64,000 nt of DNA from positions 124,001-188,000 of the forward strand of contig CAJNOJ010000127.1 in assembly GCA_905250025.1 (NCBI GenBank), given 5' to 3'. Position 1 is the stretch's first letter. Each line of letters opens with the position of its first letter. The position numbers and the translations under genes were made by a program. This document shows positions 1 to 10,009 of the stretch, in pieces. Source of the stretch: Adineta ricciae (taxonomy: Eukaryota; Rotifera; Eurotatoria; Adinetida; Adinetidae). The notes under the pieces are model-generated. The model was given only the letters and a program-made list of their open reading frames with translations, made no database searches and was not told the origin of the DNA.

Positions 1-1063
1 ACAATCAAAGAATTTCAACGCCTTATAGAGCGCATAATCAAATGTGAAAAACATAGAACCAGTAATACAATTTCGCTCAATGAAGCACAACAATTAATTC
101 GCAAATTGTCGAGACCGATTGGCGAAATATCAACTCTTATACAAAAAAACATTGAACTCATTGAACGACATAAGAGGAATACTCAATCAAATAACAATGT
201 GAAACAAGAAGTTTTAGAGCAATTCGACATCGAATTAATCGAACTATCGTACCCAAGAACTGTGTGCACAAATAGTAAATGTACAAAGGTCATCGTAGTC
301 AATGGTTGCGAACAGATTGATTATGCGACTCATTGTCATACAAAGTGCTATCTTACCGGAGTCGACGAAGATCTTATCGGAGATGAGAAACTAAAAAGTT
401 GTGCTGCAATAAACAAGTCATCAGGTTAGTTTGTTTTAAATAAAGCGTAGGCAATGTTGATAATTTAATATTTCATCAATAGGTAAATGCATCAAGTGCA
501 ATTGTACTTGGAAAGAACATATGCACATTACTTATGAGCTACGTAAGTTTATAACTAAAATGACTGTTAGCAGCAATGCGGTGATTGATGAACGTTTACA
601 AAGTTTAAAAGCTGAAAAGGAAGCTATTTTGGATGTCTGTGGCAAACTAGCATACTTTATTCGAACAAATTCGATCAGTCCGGTGAATGACGATATTTTA
701 GAATACATTCAGCACTTTATTCGAGAAGAAAAACAAAAACGAAACAATGGAGCTCAGAACGATGACATCATCAATGGACTAGAAGGACTTGAGAAAGAAT
801 ATCGACACGAGCTCGATGCTATTAAACAGATGATGCAAGAAAATGCAACAAAATCAACTAGTCTCCTTTCAATAGGACAAGTGTTTGACCGTGTCCGGGA
901 TCTCTATCATTTACCATTATATGGCAAACAGATTCGGACACAAATCGAACAAATGAAACGTATGCAAGAAAATGGTAGACGCAATAGAGAACAGTCTGTT
1001 CAATTATCAAACAAAGCTCAGTCATCACCAGTTATGATTGAGCTAAAGAAAGCATTTGTCTGA
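1..1063 (+). CDS. AIG1-like GTPase with C-terminal Cys/His module, 3' part (copy A)
   Basis: The 3' part of a GTPase gene whose G domain lies before the window. The frame is open from base 1. Exons are 1-424 and 483-1063; the 58-bp intron starts gttagt and ends ag, and joining restores the frame seen in the complete copy at 25196-26990. The visible protein has a helical linker, then a Cys/His cluster spanning the splice site (CHxxC, then C-x9-C-x2-C-x-C-x4-H-x-H), then a Lys/Glu-rich helical tail likely to form a coiled coil. Substrate and partners are unknown. Copies A and B differ at only a few residues here. The assignment to the AIG1/GIMAP class rests on copy B. Confidence 0.85.
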
Positions 1064-1664
1064 TAAACTCGTTAAAGTGATTGTAAAATAAGTGTGATAT
1101 ATAATAAACTAGAGTTTTGGTGAAATTACTCAGGTGATCGAATGCTTAAAGAACATCGATAATTTAGAGTGCAGATGCAAATAGATGCCAACTCACTGCA
1201 AGAATAGGAGTGCATAGTATGTGTGTGTATCAGCGTCACTCATTCTTACCCACCCTCAAGATGTTGACATTAGTAACAGACGATTTTCCTGGTTTTCTCT
1301 CGAGTATTGCAGTCACTAAAAGGCATGACTATGTTAAATCATTAAAGAAATGATTTTACCTGTACATCATATTTTTCCAACTAGGAAGAATGATGCATAG
1401 TTATTCATGCTTAACATTTGTCCTTATAGATAGTTATTTCTCGGGTTTTATTACTCATTTTCGGAAAATGTTCATAATTAATGAAAAGTAAATATAAAAT
1501 GAGGAAGTAATATAGTTTTATATATAAGCCTTCGTAAATATCACGAAAAAATATTATTTTGAATTGTAGGTATCGTTTGAAGCTGTTTAGTTGATTATAT
1601 CAAATATCGACAAAATCGTACGGTCTTCATAGAAAAACGTACAGGTTCTATTTATTTAAGACCA
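1064..1664. other. Intergenic stretch, no gene seen
   Basis: AT-rich spacer between the GTPase stop codon and the next gene. The same spacer follows copy B at 26991-27588 and diverges visibly more than the coding sequence, with small indels. An AATAAA-type signal is plausible just after the stop (ataataaact near 1100). Nothing else was recognised. Confidence 0.5.
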
Positions 1665-3917
1665 ATGAAGGCATTCTGTATTATTGGCCTAGCTGGATTG
1701 GCCATTTCAGCTACCGTCATGCTTGCATTAATTCCCGTTTATTTGCCAAACTACGGAGTGTCTGCTAACAATGAATACTGTACGATAATTTGATCAGATA
1801 GCTGCACTTGATTGTTCTGTTATTTTTTAGCTGATGAACAATATATAACATATAATTTACCGGATAGCATTCTATTAAGTAATGGATCTTTGGCCGATAC
1901 ACAGTTAAAGAACTTCGAAACAGCGGTTAGGAATACACGGCTCTCAGTGTTGAACAAAAGTCCTTGATGGGTTTTTGTTTGTTTAGATGCAAGAAAATCT
2001 TGCAAACGATGGCAAAACACGCGGTTCACTAATCTCTGTAAAGAATGGAACGGCTTTTACAACCAGCAGCAAGGTAAGGCAGTTCGGCATGCTTCATTCA
2101 CAATGGATGTTTGTTTTGTTTTTCTAGAGAAAACGACGTGCACAAGTTATTGGAGTTAGTAGCGAGGGTCAATCCACAATTTCAACGACAAGACATTGCA
2201 AGCTAACCTACATCATCAAGTTGCCACGAAGTGATTTGTTAAAAGTTCGACGATTGCAGCTCTTACAATATATCAAACAGACAGTTTTGACTAACCTTAC
2301 ACTGTCCGGTTTTGATCTTGGTAAGTTACGATGAGTTGCCTTCATACCGGTCAAGTCAATAATACTGTCTTCTAATTTACAGATCGTTCCAAAACGTTAT
2401 CAGGAGCAAATGTTAGCTTAGCATATCCTAACGATGAATATGCTTTCAATCAAGCTAACGCACCAATCACTCTACAACTATCGTCTCCAATTCTCGATGT
2501 GACGAACTACACTCTATTTTCAGGCAATACTATAGCTCCTATCGTCAATACGACTAGTACAAATGCCAACATCACGATCAATAACGGTTTTCCACCAGGG
2601 CATACTTTTCTCACCCTGATTGCGTTGGATATTTACGGTCTTCCATTGTTCTATTCATTTTCACTTTACTTCGGTAGTATTTCAATGTCTATCAAGGTTC
2701 TGTATGAAAATAATACGGTTGTCAGTGATGCCTTCGTACAAATCAATGTAACAGATTTCACTCGTGTTAGTCAAAGTGCCAAAACAGACGCAAACGGCAT
2801 TGCCCTGTTCACCAATGTTCCACCTACTACGATTTCAGTCTTCGCCTACACATCTGACAATCAAATCGGTCTAGCGGGTATCCAGCCAAAATCCGGAGAA
2901 CTGGTTGTCACGTTGATACCTTTTCATGGCAGCAGTAAGAGGCGACGGCGATCAACAGATGAGGGTACACCCTTCGACATATATACCAATAATGTACAAG
3001 CTTTGCAGACTAAATCAGCTACTTTCTTGAGTCTACCGGATGCTGCACAAATCTATGTTGAGTATCAATTCATCACAGCAGAAGTGCCAGGCGGATATTT
3101 TGGGACACAGTACAATGACTATTTCAGTATAACCATCCGTTCTAATACGAGCACCTATCGAACTGTAACGCAGAGTATGAACAGTCTTGGTTTGGGCGCT
3201 TTTGATTATGCATCGGGTGCAACGAATATCTATAAACTTACGATGCCAGTCGGACATAAACCTGAGTCGATTCAAATCGATATTGCCGTGTCAAATGTGG
3301 CTGACGGCTTATATCAATCACGACTAAAAGTACATAGGTACGGATCAGATGGATGTGGCAAATGCGAAAACAATTGTATCAAATGCAAATCTGATCCGAT
3401 GTGTTCGTCATCTTGCGCCAATCCACCGATGAAAAGCTGTGACTTCTATCTCAGTTGCATGGAACGAAAAGCGCCGTGCGGATTAGGTGGTTATGCAAAC
3501 AATTATGGAAATGTTTACTGTACCAAATTTGTTCAAAACCTGAACCGTTTTAGTGTCGAAGGGCAAACATGGATATACAACACGATGAACTGTTTGCAGA
3601 AAGCGTTAGTTTTGCCCTTGAAGAATTGTGTCAAAAGCTGCAGTGTTCTCCAAAGCGTGGCTTTTTCGTCGCACCCTAGCTGCTACGTGAACAACGGTGT
3701 TTGTGAACTGCCAGCACTTGATTATATTAGTCTTTTCCCAGTTGTTGGTCCAGGCCTTTTAAGTAAGGCTGGTATTATTCAAGCATTGCTCACAGCTCCT
3801 CAGTGTATTCCAAGTATGAATATTCGTATCACCGCTGCATTTCTTGCCGTTCCTGATTTTAAGACAAGACTAGCGCTGCTTATTCTTCGAAAATGGTTAC
3901 TGTCTCTATTAAATTGA
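1665..3917 (+). CDS. Secreted or membrane-anchored Cys-rich protein with two polybasic cleavage sites (copy A)
   Basis: Five exons: 1665-1779, 1831-1925, 1987-2073, 2128-2320 and 2383-3917, giving 674 aa. All introns are GT-AG, 51-62 bp, and the same structure holds in copy B. Residues about 5-28 are hydrophobic (signal peptide or signal anchor). RKRR at about 100-103 and KRRRR at about 349-353 look like furin-type processing sites. Residues about 270-340 resemble a carboxypeptidase-regulatory/Ig-like beta sandwich. After residue 488 comes a Cys-rich region beginning CGKCENNC, followed by a block with regularly placed Cys, a KF..FS.EGQ.W stretch and CLQKA that recalls stanniocalcin (weak inference). 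Many N-glycosylation sequons support an extracellular location. Function is unknown. The first exon starts at the only ATG that opens a hydrophobic leader. Confidence 0.75.
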
Positions 3918-4622
3918 CAGTACGGTCAATAATGACATAACTGTTCACTAATAATAATATGTTATTCATTTTAAAAATAAATCTAGATCATTACTTGAAC
4001 TAAATGCTATTTCAAGTATCTTTTGCGACTCTGTAAATCGCCAATCACTGATATTACTATCACACCGATTAAAGATACTGGAATGCTGAAATGTCACAAA
4101 GTAAATGATGATGATATGTATGAGGTACGTCATCGTATGTTAACAGAACAGGTAACCAGCTGTTAAACGTATGTGACATATATGAAGAATGAAGAACGAA
4201 GGACAAGAGGATAAAATCTGCCATTTTCGAACAATTGCAAACTATTCTCATGCCGTTCTTTTCGATGTAAGATCCATAATTCAATCATCTTCGCCGAAAT
4301 CACAATGTTTTCATTTATTCGAAATGATCAGATAAATCATATTCATCTGTTAAAATCTACAGATTTCTACGAAACTTACCTTTCCTCTCATTGCAAGACT
4401 GTATAAAACACATCATTTGCAGCTTAATCTTTCTGTTTTTCTTCGAATTAATGAAATTAATTGTGTATTTACGTATGACTTACTGAAACAAGTATAAAAA
4501 GGCTTGCTATCTTTGCAAATCTCATACAACAACATTCGCACATATTCGTATTCAACAAGTACTGATCAACTTGCTCAAAACCACTTAACTAAGCAATCTA
4601 TTGTCGTTTTTACAACACTACA
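3918..4622. other. Intergenic stretch upstream of the cystine-knot peptide
   Basis: About 700 bp of AT-rich DNA, colinear with 29849-30544. It holds the 3' UTR of the preceding gene and the TATA box of the next. No other gene is supported; the minus-strand reading frame at 4069-4284 is not preserved as such in copy B. Confidence 0.5.
4493..4502 (+). promoter_or_regulatory. TATA box of the cystine-knot peptide gene
   Basis: TATAAAAAGG lies 130 bp before the ATG at 4623 and is identical in copy B (30416-30425). The distance implies a 5' leader of about 100 nt. Confidence 0.6.
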
Positions 4623-4790
4623 ATGCAAATGAAAACATTCGTATTTTTGGTTGTCATGATGATAGCAGTATTATGCATCCAAGCAATCCAAGGTGGCTGC
4701 CGTAAAAGGGGTGAAAGCTGTTTTGTACATGGCCACTGCTGTTCGGCAATGTGCGGTGCAGATTATTTATGCTGGGAGAAAGTTCATTGA
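4623..4790 (+). CDS. Secreted inhibitor-cystine-knot-like micropeptide (copy A)
   Basis: A 55-aa precursor: a strongly hydrophobic signal peptide (about residues 1-24, ending near AIQG) and a mature part of about 30 aa with six cysteines spaced C-x6-C-x5-CC-x3-C-x5-C, the pattern of inhibitor cystine knots. Such folds include toxins, antimicrobial peptides and signalling peptides; the sequence does not tell which. The gene is a single exon with a TATA box at 4493 and an AATAAA signal at 4896-4901. The paralog at 30545-30712 is the same length. The signal region is almost unchanged between copies, whereas the mature part carries most substitutions and keeps all six Cys. Confidence 0.75.
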   Translation: MQMKTFVFLVVMMIAVLCIQAIQGGCRKRGESCFVHGHCCSAMCGADYLCWEKVH

Positions 4791-4895
4791 AGAATGGTTA
4801 TGCACATACACACACAGAAGATCACAGAAATATTTCGGGATTGGTTCATGTATTTCTTACAGTTTATATTAGAGTGTGTATGTATTAAAATGGAA

Positions 4896-4901
4896 AATAA
4901 A
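4896..4901 (+). terminator. Polyadenylation signal of the cystine-knot peptide gene
   Basis: AATAAA 106 bp after the stop codon, in the same position in copy B. Confidence 0.5.
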
Positions 4902-4983
4902 AGAAGAGTGGTATAAAATGACGCGTCATCTATATTTTGACTGATCATCATTGTTAAGAAAAATCAGCTATGCCACCAATTGG

Positions 4984-6125
4984 TTAAACTCTTCCATGCT
5001 TCACAGTATTCTTGAACCAGCTTTGTAATGTTTGTCGAAATAGAATACCGCCCGCGAAAAGATAGACGTAGAACGATAGAGAATTATCCATTCTTGATAT
5101 CATAGAAGTTATTTCATCCGATAGGGCCTCTATACTCTTGCATAGTGCACTTCTCGGAATGTCGTAGGTAACCAATGCATACATTCGTTGGATACCAAGC
5201 GGTATCCACGACACTGTAAGCATGACAATTTCACATGTCACCAACTATCTCAAAAAACAATAAATCATATGTCATTAGAACCTTAGTCAATGGTTCGTGT
5301 TCAACCATTGTTAAATATTCTTACCTTGATCAGTTGTCTGTCAATTTTTCGAACGCGATATTGAGCAGATCGAATGGATGTTATTGTCACTGTTGCTTGC
5401 TTGAGGTATCTTAAATTCCGAGTCATATTAATGCTCACAGCTATAATCACCATTTCTGGAATACATAAAACGGTGACAAGTCGAGCTATCTGATTATAGA
5501 AACCGCACTGTCGAGTTGTTGATGCTGAACAAGATGTAATGACACCGTTATCAACCACATCAGCACAATAAAATAAATTGCCAAAGACGAGTGTGACTAG
5601 GATTGCAGATGCACTGATTAAACGATATGCATTTCGCAATGAACTCATTTGGCGACGTTTAGCCAAAGGGCTTGTTATGAGAAATCGATCTACTGCTGCT
5701 AAAGCCACCATCCAAACTGATAAAATTGATAAACTATAATAAGTAAAATGCCGCATTTTGCAAATTATTCCAATTTTCGCTGAATAATCCAAATCATAAG
5801 TCGTTAGCATTCGAGGTAATGATATTCCTAACGTCAAAACCAGATCAATGCACGAGCTTGTGCGTAAGTAGAGTGCACATGGGCTAGCACGAAGTTTCTT
5901 TTGATAAAAGATCAATACATTCAATATATTGCCTATCGTGCCAAATATGACAAAAATAAAAAAACCGTATCGAGAAATTGATAGTGTAATCGAATTGAGA
6001 AGTGTGATGAGTGTACTATTGGTCGACAGTGTGGCCTGCATCTTGTGAACTTTCAGTTGTAAGCTAACAATGACTGACACTAGAAATCTTGTATATATCA
6101 AGCTATCAGAAAACGTTTCCTTCAC
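4984..6125 (-). CDS. Rhodopsin-like GPCR (copy A)
   Basis: Two exons on the minus strand: 6125-5325 and 5244-4984, joined across an 80-bp GT-AG intron, giving 353 aa. TM1 carries the class A GN motif (GNILN), TM3 ends in VDRF in place of DRY, and TM6 after the intron reads SWIP for CWxP. TM7 lacks a clear NPxxY. A nearer start at the methionine 29 residues in (KMQATLSTNST) would give a typical short glycosylated N-terminus and is equally likely. The ligand is unknown; the overall look is of divergent peptide-receptor-like GPCRs. Copy B at 30908-32055 is intact and very similar. Confidence 0.82.
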
Positions 6126-7062
6126 TCTGAAGTCGTGATAACGAGATTGCTAAAGCAGGAATTAGAATGAGTTTGTTTTTTTTCTGACGTTTCCGACGGA
6201 AATCAGAGCATTTTGACTTCTGGAATTTAATTCACTCTGTAAAAAATGTATGATATTTATTTCTAATGAAGTCAGGATAAACCTAAAAAGAGAAAAAATC
6301 TTTTTCCGCACCGAAGTATCCAGCAGGCTCTAGTTAACTATGAAATCATGTTCGACATACGAATGGGAGAACATTCCTACACAAAAGACTGCCTCGTTCC
6401 AAAAATGATAAGCTGAGGCGTATGTATCACGAGATCGTTAGTATATATTAATTAATAATCTTCGCATACGCTTCTTTTCTATTAAACTAATACTTCCGTT
6501 CTAATTCTCCTGCTGTTTTTTGGCGTATACTAGACAGATTCTTACTAGGTCATTGTTTATTAAAAGTTATGTGTATGCTACACATCTCTATTGCTCATCG
6601 GAATAAAAAATTTTGAAAGTAGTGATTTTGTTGATCGATAATAAAACTGTTTATATGTGAAAATAGAAGTACTGTATTGCATACTATTTAATACAAGGAA
6701 CAACACTTCCCGCAATGCTCCAATTATATCAGAGAAGAGAAGGATATTTTTCGCGTCAATAATGAATTTCAAATGAAAGACTATAGTAAAAATGGTTTGA
6801 TAAGGGTTTCTTTGTCTATTACAAATGTGATTTCTTATCGATTAAATTTTTACTCGTTTGGTTTCTATTTACAAATTTGGAAACTTTTTCTTCGAACAAG
6901 AATAAGGTCGCTATTTAACCCACTCTTTTTGTATTATCAGTTTTCTTTAAAAAAAATCAATGTTATTTACATTTCACGAGTGAAAGATGAACTTTGATCA
7001 ACATTCATTTATTGTAAAAGCAGTTTCTTCGAGAATGCCTCGAGCAGTTATCAACTCTACAT
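6126..7062. other. Intergenic stretch, no gene seen
   Basis: About 940 bp of AT-rich DNA conserved with small indels at 32056-32987. The short frames at 6578-6997 are not kept equivalently in both copies and look like chance. Confidence 0.5.
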
Positions 7063-7528
7063 TCAGCAACAAGAAAGATGACAACCGCAGCACTTATCGC
7101 ATGCATCTTGGCAAGCTTGACAAATAGCACCCAAGCAACATATAATACCGACAAGGAGAATCACGCTGCCGGCGATCAGAGCATTGCGAGCATCGATATT
7201 TTTCTCATTGTTAGTGTAATAAACAGAACCGACAGACATGATGATAAATCCGATGATGATAACAACGATCGCAATGACGAATACCCACCAATTCTCGGAA
7301 CAGGAACCACCGCCGCGAAGTGGAGGAGCTGTTCTCGGCTTCAGTTCAGATGCATTGTTTGTTTGAACAGATTTTATTGATTCTAAAACATATAAGCAAA
7401 AGTTGTTTGAGTTTACATTCGTTATCGATCAATCCCAACACAAAATTAGTATGGTTATGTTGTAGAAACAAGAGCAGAATATTCGATATTAGTTAAATTC
7501 TACCTTGTATTTCAACTCTGACATCCAT
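7063..7528 (-). CDS. Small two-TM protein with Cys-rich tail (copy A)
   Basis: Two exons on the minus strand: 7528-7504 (25 nt) and 7382-7063, total 114 aa. The tiny first exon encodes MDVRVEIQ and ends at a gtag donor; the acceptor is ttttag. The protein has a short Pro-rich cytosolic or luminal lead, CSENWW, a first TM (about VFVIAIVVIIIGFIIM), a short polar loop (YYTNNE), a second TM (NALIAGSVILLVGIICCL) and a tail with many cysteines (CQACQDACDKCC), a candidate for palmitoylation or metal binding. Family not recognised. Copy B (32988-33453) keeps the same exon sizes and length with conservative changes, which supports a real gene. Confidence 0.65.
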
Positions 7529-8037
7529 ATCTATAAAAATAGAAAGACAACAGACAAGATACGACTATGAATGAAAAATATAAAAGCGTGATTATAGGCG
7601 TCAGGACGAATGCCTGCTCTGCACTCTAACTGATTCGAAAACGAATTTTGTTTGATTTCATCAGTTACCAGTTTTCAGTAAACAATGAAAAGATTGAGTA
7701 CTTATACTCTTGTTCTCTTTCTCTTGTACTTTCAAAATATTGCACAGCTCGGTAGTAAAAAAAAGGCTTCCTACTTTCGTTGAAAAAGAAATAATTGCAC
7801 GTGAGTCATGTGCAGAGAATGTTAGTAAATGCCAACTTGAAATATCTGTGAAGTGAAAACTCCTTCAATGACTTTCACCTACACGCATGTTGGTCTGATC
7901 TCACTGCCGTTTGTAAAATTAGTAGTTATTTTGTATACGTTGTGTTCATCATTCTTATATGAGATTTCTTTTTGTTTCTTAAACTCTTGATTAACAATTA
8001 ACTCTGTAAAAAGGGAATGAATTAGTGTGAATAGTCT
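7529..8037. other. Intergenic stretch with one tiny conserved reading frame
   Basis: Holds the upstream region of the two-TM gene, the 32-aa frame at 7685-7783 and the 3' flank of the GTPase on the minus strand. Nothing else was recognised. Confidence 0.45.
7685..7783 (+). CDS. Tiny signal-peptide-like reading frame (copy A), doubtful
   Basis: A 32-aa frame starting MKRL, with a hydrophobic core (LVLFLLYF) and AQLG resembling a signal peptidase site. Copy B (33610-33708) has the same length and start despite several substitutions. It may be the first exon of a lost secreted gene, a micropeptide, or chance. No downstream exon was found. Confidence 0.25.
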   Translation: MKRLSTYTLVLFLLYFQNIAQLGSKKKASYFR

Positions 8038-9624
8038 TTAAATATCCGTTTCCATTTGTTCGCCATCAGCGGGGAGAGAAGCGCCAGATGATGGCAACTT
8101 CAAAATGCCAATTGTCGTGTCAAAATAGGGCTTCATACCCAATGGATCTGTTGTTTCATTGATTTCTTTTTGAAACTTGGTTAATAGATCTTTATTTCTA
8201 TCAATAAGGTCAACGTGTGCATTGATTTGACGTATCTGTTGAGCGTCACTCTTCAACTGTTCTAGTAACATATCCAATTCATTGCGTAAAGCTTCTTGTT
8301 TTTTGCCGAGAGTTTCAAGTTCATTGCTCAAAGTTTGTACTTGTTTATCAGCATCTTTATGGTGCGAAATGGCAACATTGTCAGGTAAAGTCAGCTGTAC
8401 CTTGACTTCGTTTGCTTTGTAAGTGTGCTGCACATTGCGATTCTGTTTGGTAGCAACCTCTGACGGGTTCGACACTGATTCTGGTGTATTGTTTGGGCAT
8501 GTTATACAATTACATTCAGCCTCAGATTTGTTGTTCAATGCAGTAGGTGGGTCAGAACATTGCTTATGAGATTTCTTGATTTTCTTGATGACCTTTCCTG
8601 GAAATGAAGCTATCGAACATATGACATTTATAATTGTCGATTTTTCTGTTGCTGAGGATATCTCTTCGAGTTCAGGATCTCCTGGTACCTCCATCCACTT
8701 GATGGCAGTAATTTCATGTTGTTTATCCCATTGTTTATTGTCATCCATCGTTTTCTTCGCATTTTTAATGCTAGTTTCAATATTGGTTTGATGTTTATAT
8801 GTACCAATCAAAGAAATCATACGTGTAATCAACTCTTGAATGTGTTCCTCAATGAGTGGTTGTTGAATACTAATCTTCCTAAACGCTTCGGTTGACACGT
8901 TCTCGAATTTGTCCAGCACTACTTCAACTAGATGATTAATTTCATCGATTGTATCTTCGAAATTTCCACGAAGGCGTTGAAACGTTTTGCCTGAATTTGA
9001 TTTTCTGTCCCATGCAAACAGATTATTTTGAATATGAAAGATTCTTTCGTTGTTGACCTTGAACAGTTGTTGTAAAATGGCAAAATCCAAGTTGCAACTG
9101 ATCTCGTGACAGTTAGTTAATACAACACAAACATTATCCGTAAGACTATTTGGCCAAATTTCACGTAAAAGGGAAAGAAAGTATTGAAACGAAGTACCCA
9201 TACGCATCGTGGAACCATTAGCAACAATAATAATACCATTTAGATAGTCCACAGAACGTAATGCTTTTTCAATCTGTTCTAAATTTGTTTCATCGTTTGA
9301 AACGCCTGCGGTATCATTAAAACCAGGTGTATCAATCAATTCTAACACAAGATTTTCGTTAACTTTGAGTGAATAAGCAGTAGTTCTTGTTGTTTGACTC
9401 TTGGTTTGATCGTTAATATCACGTTCAGATGATTGACTTGCCTCAGAAACTAAATCATCCCAGCCTTTGCATGGAATAGCCAATTTAATAGCAGATTTTG
9501 TTTCTAAATTGAACACTTCGTCAACATCCCGTGTTCCGAAATAGTAGTTGTACATCGCATTGATAAATGCCGATTTACCAGCACCCGTTTCACCAATCAC
9601 AACAAAACGTTTTATGTGCGTCAT
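8038..9624 (-). CDS. AIG1-like GTPase with coiled-coil tail (copy A)
   Basis: Single exon, 528 aa. Walker A/G1 is GETGAGKS at 11-18, G3 is DTPGFND from 98, and the G4 position reads LTNC at 169-172 rather than a canonical N/TKxD, as often in the AIG1/Toc (paraseptin) class. The first 200 residues form the G domain. A long helical region follows, with a Cys patch (CNCITC) and a coiled coil up to the end. Such GTPases typically oligomerise on membranes; the exact role here is unknown. It is divergently paired with the GTPase at 10010 across 385 bp. Copy B is 33963-35549, also 528 aa. Confidence 0.85.
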   Translation of the reverse strand: MTHIKRFVVIGETGAGKSAFINAMYNYYFGTRDVDEVFNLETKSAIKLAIPCKGWDDLVSEASQSSERDINDQTKSQTTRTTAYSLKVNENLVLELIDTPGFNDTAGVSNDETNLEQIEKALRSVDYLNGIIIVANGSTMRMGTSFQYFLSLLREIWPNSLTDNVCVVLTNCHEISCNLDFAILQQLFKVNNERIFHIQNNLFAWDRKSNSGKTFQRLRGNFEDTIDEINHLVEVVLDKFENVSTEAFRKISIQQPLIEEHIQELITRMISLIGTYKHQTNIETSIKNAKKTMDDNKQWDKQHEITAIKWMEVPGDPELEEISSATEKSTIINVICSIASFPGKVIKKIKKSHKQCSDPPTALNNKSEAECNCITCPNNTPESVSNPSEVATKQNRNVQHTYKANEVKVQLTLPDNVAISHHKDADKQVQTLSNELETLGKKQEALRNELDMLLEQLKSDAQQIRQINAHVDLIDRNKDLLTKFQKEINETTDPLGMKPYFDTTIGILKLPSSGASLPADGEQMETDI

Positions 9625-10009
9625 TGTGCAAATTTAGCTTGAAAGTATTGAATAAACGAATGAATGATATGATTTCACGTACGTTCTTTTATATACCCAA
9701 GTTTTGATCGTCTTTATACTTGGAAGCGTCTATCTCTGAAAATTGACTTTGAGCTGGTTTTTTCCCGTTCCAATTTGCGACATCCGGTTCAGAATGAGAT
9801 GACGCATCCATTAAAAATAAGAAAAGAACACATGTTGCCATGGATTTTTCTTGCGGTTGTCAATTAATGACATACTTTTCAATCGAATGCTGTAAGATAC
9901 TTACCACACTGGGAATATTTCCAACTGTTAAAGACTATTTAAAGATGACCATCGAACAGCGTTCCCTCACTTTCTTCGATATACGTACATTTTCAATCAT
10001 TATTCTACG
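9625..10009. promoter_or_regulatory. Bidirectional promoter between two GTPase genes (copy A)
   Basis: The 385-bp interval has a TATA box on each strand: TATATAAAAG on the minus strand (9695-9686), about 62 bp before the minus ATG, and tatttaaag on the plus strand (9936-9944), about 66 bp before the plus ATG. The arrangement is mirrored and kept in copy B (35550-35909), which lacks a short segment present here around 9882-9900. Confidence 0.55.
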
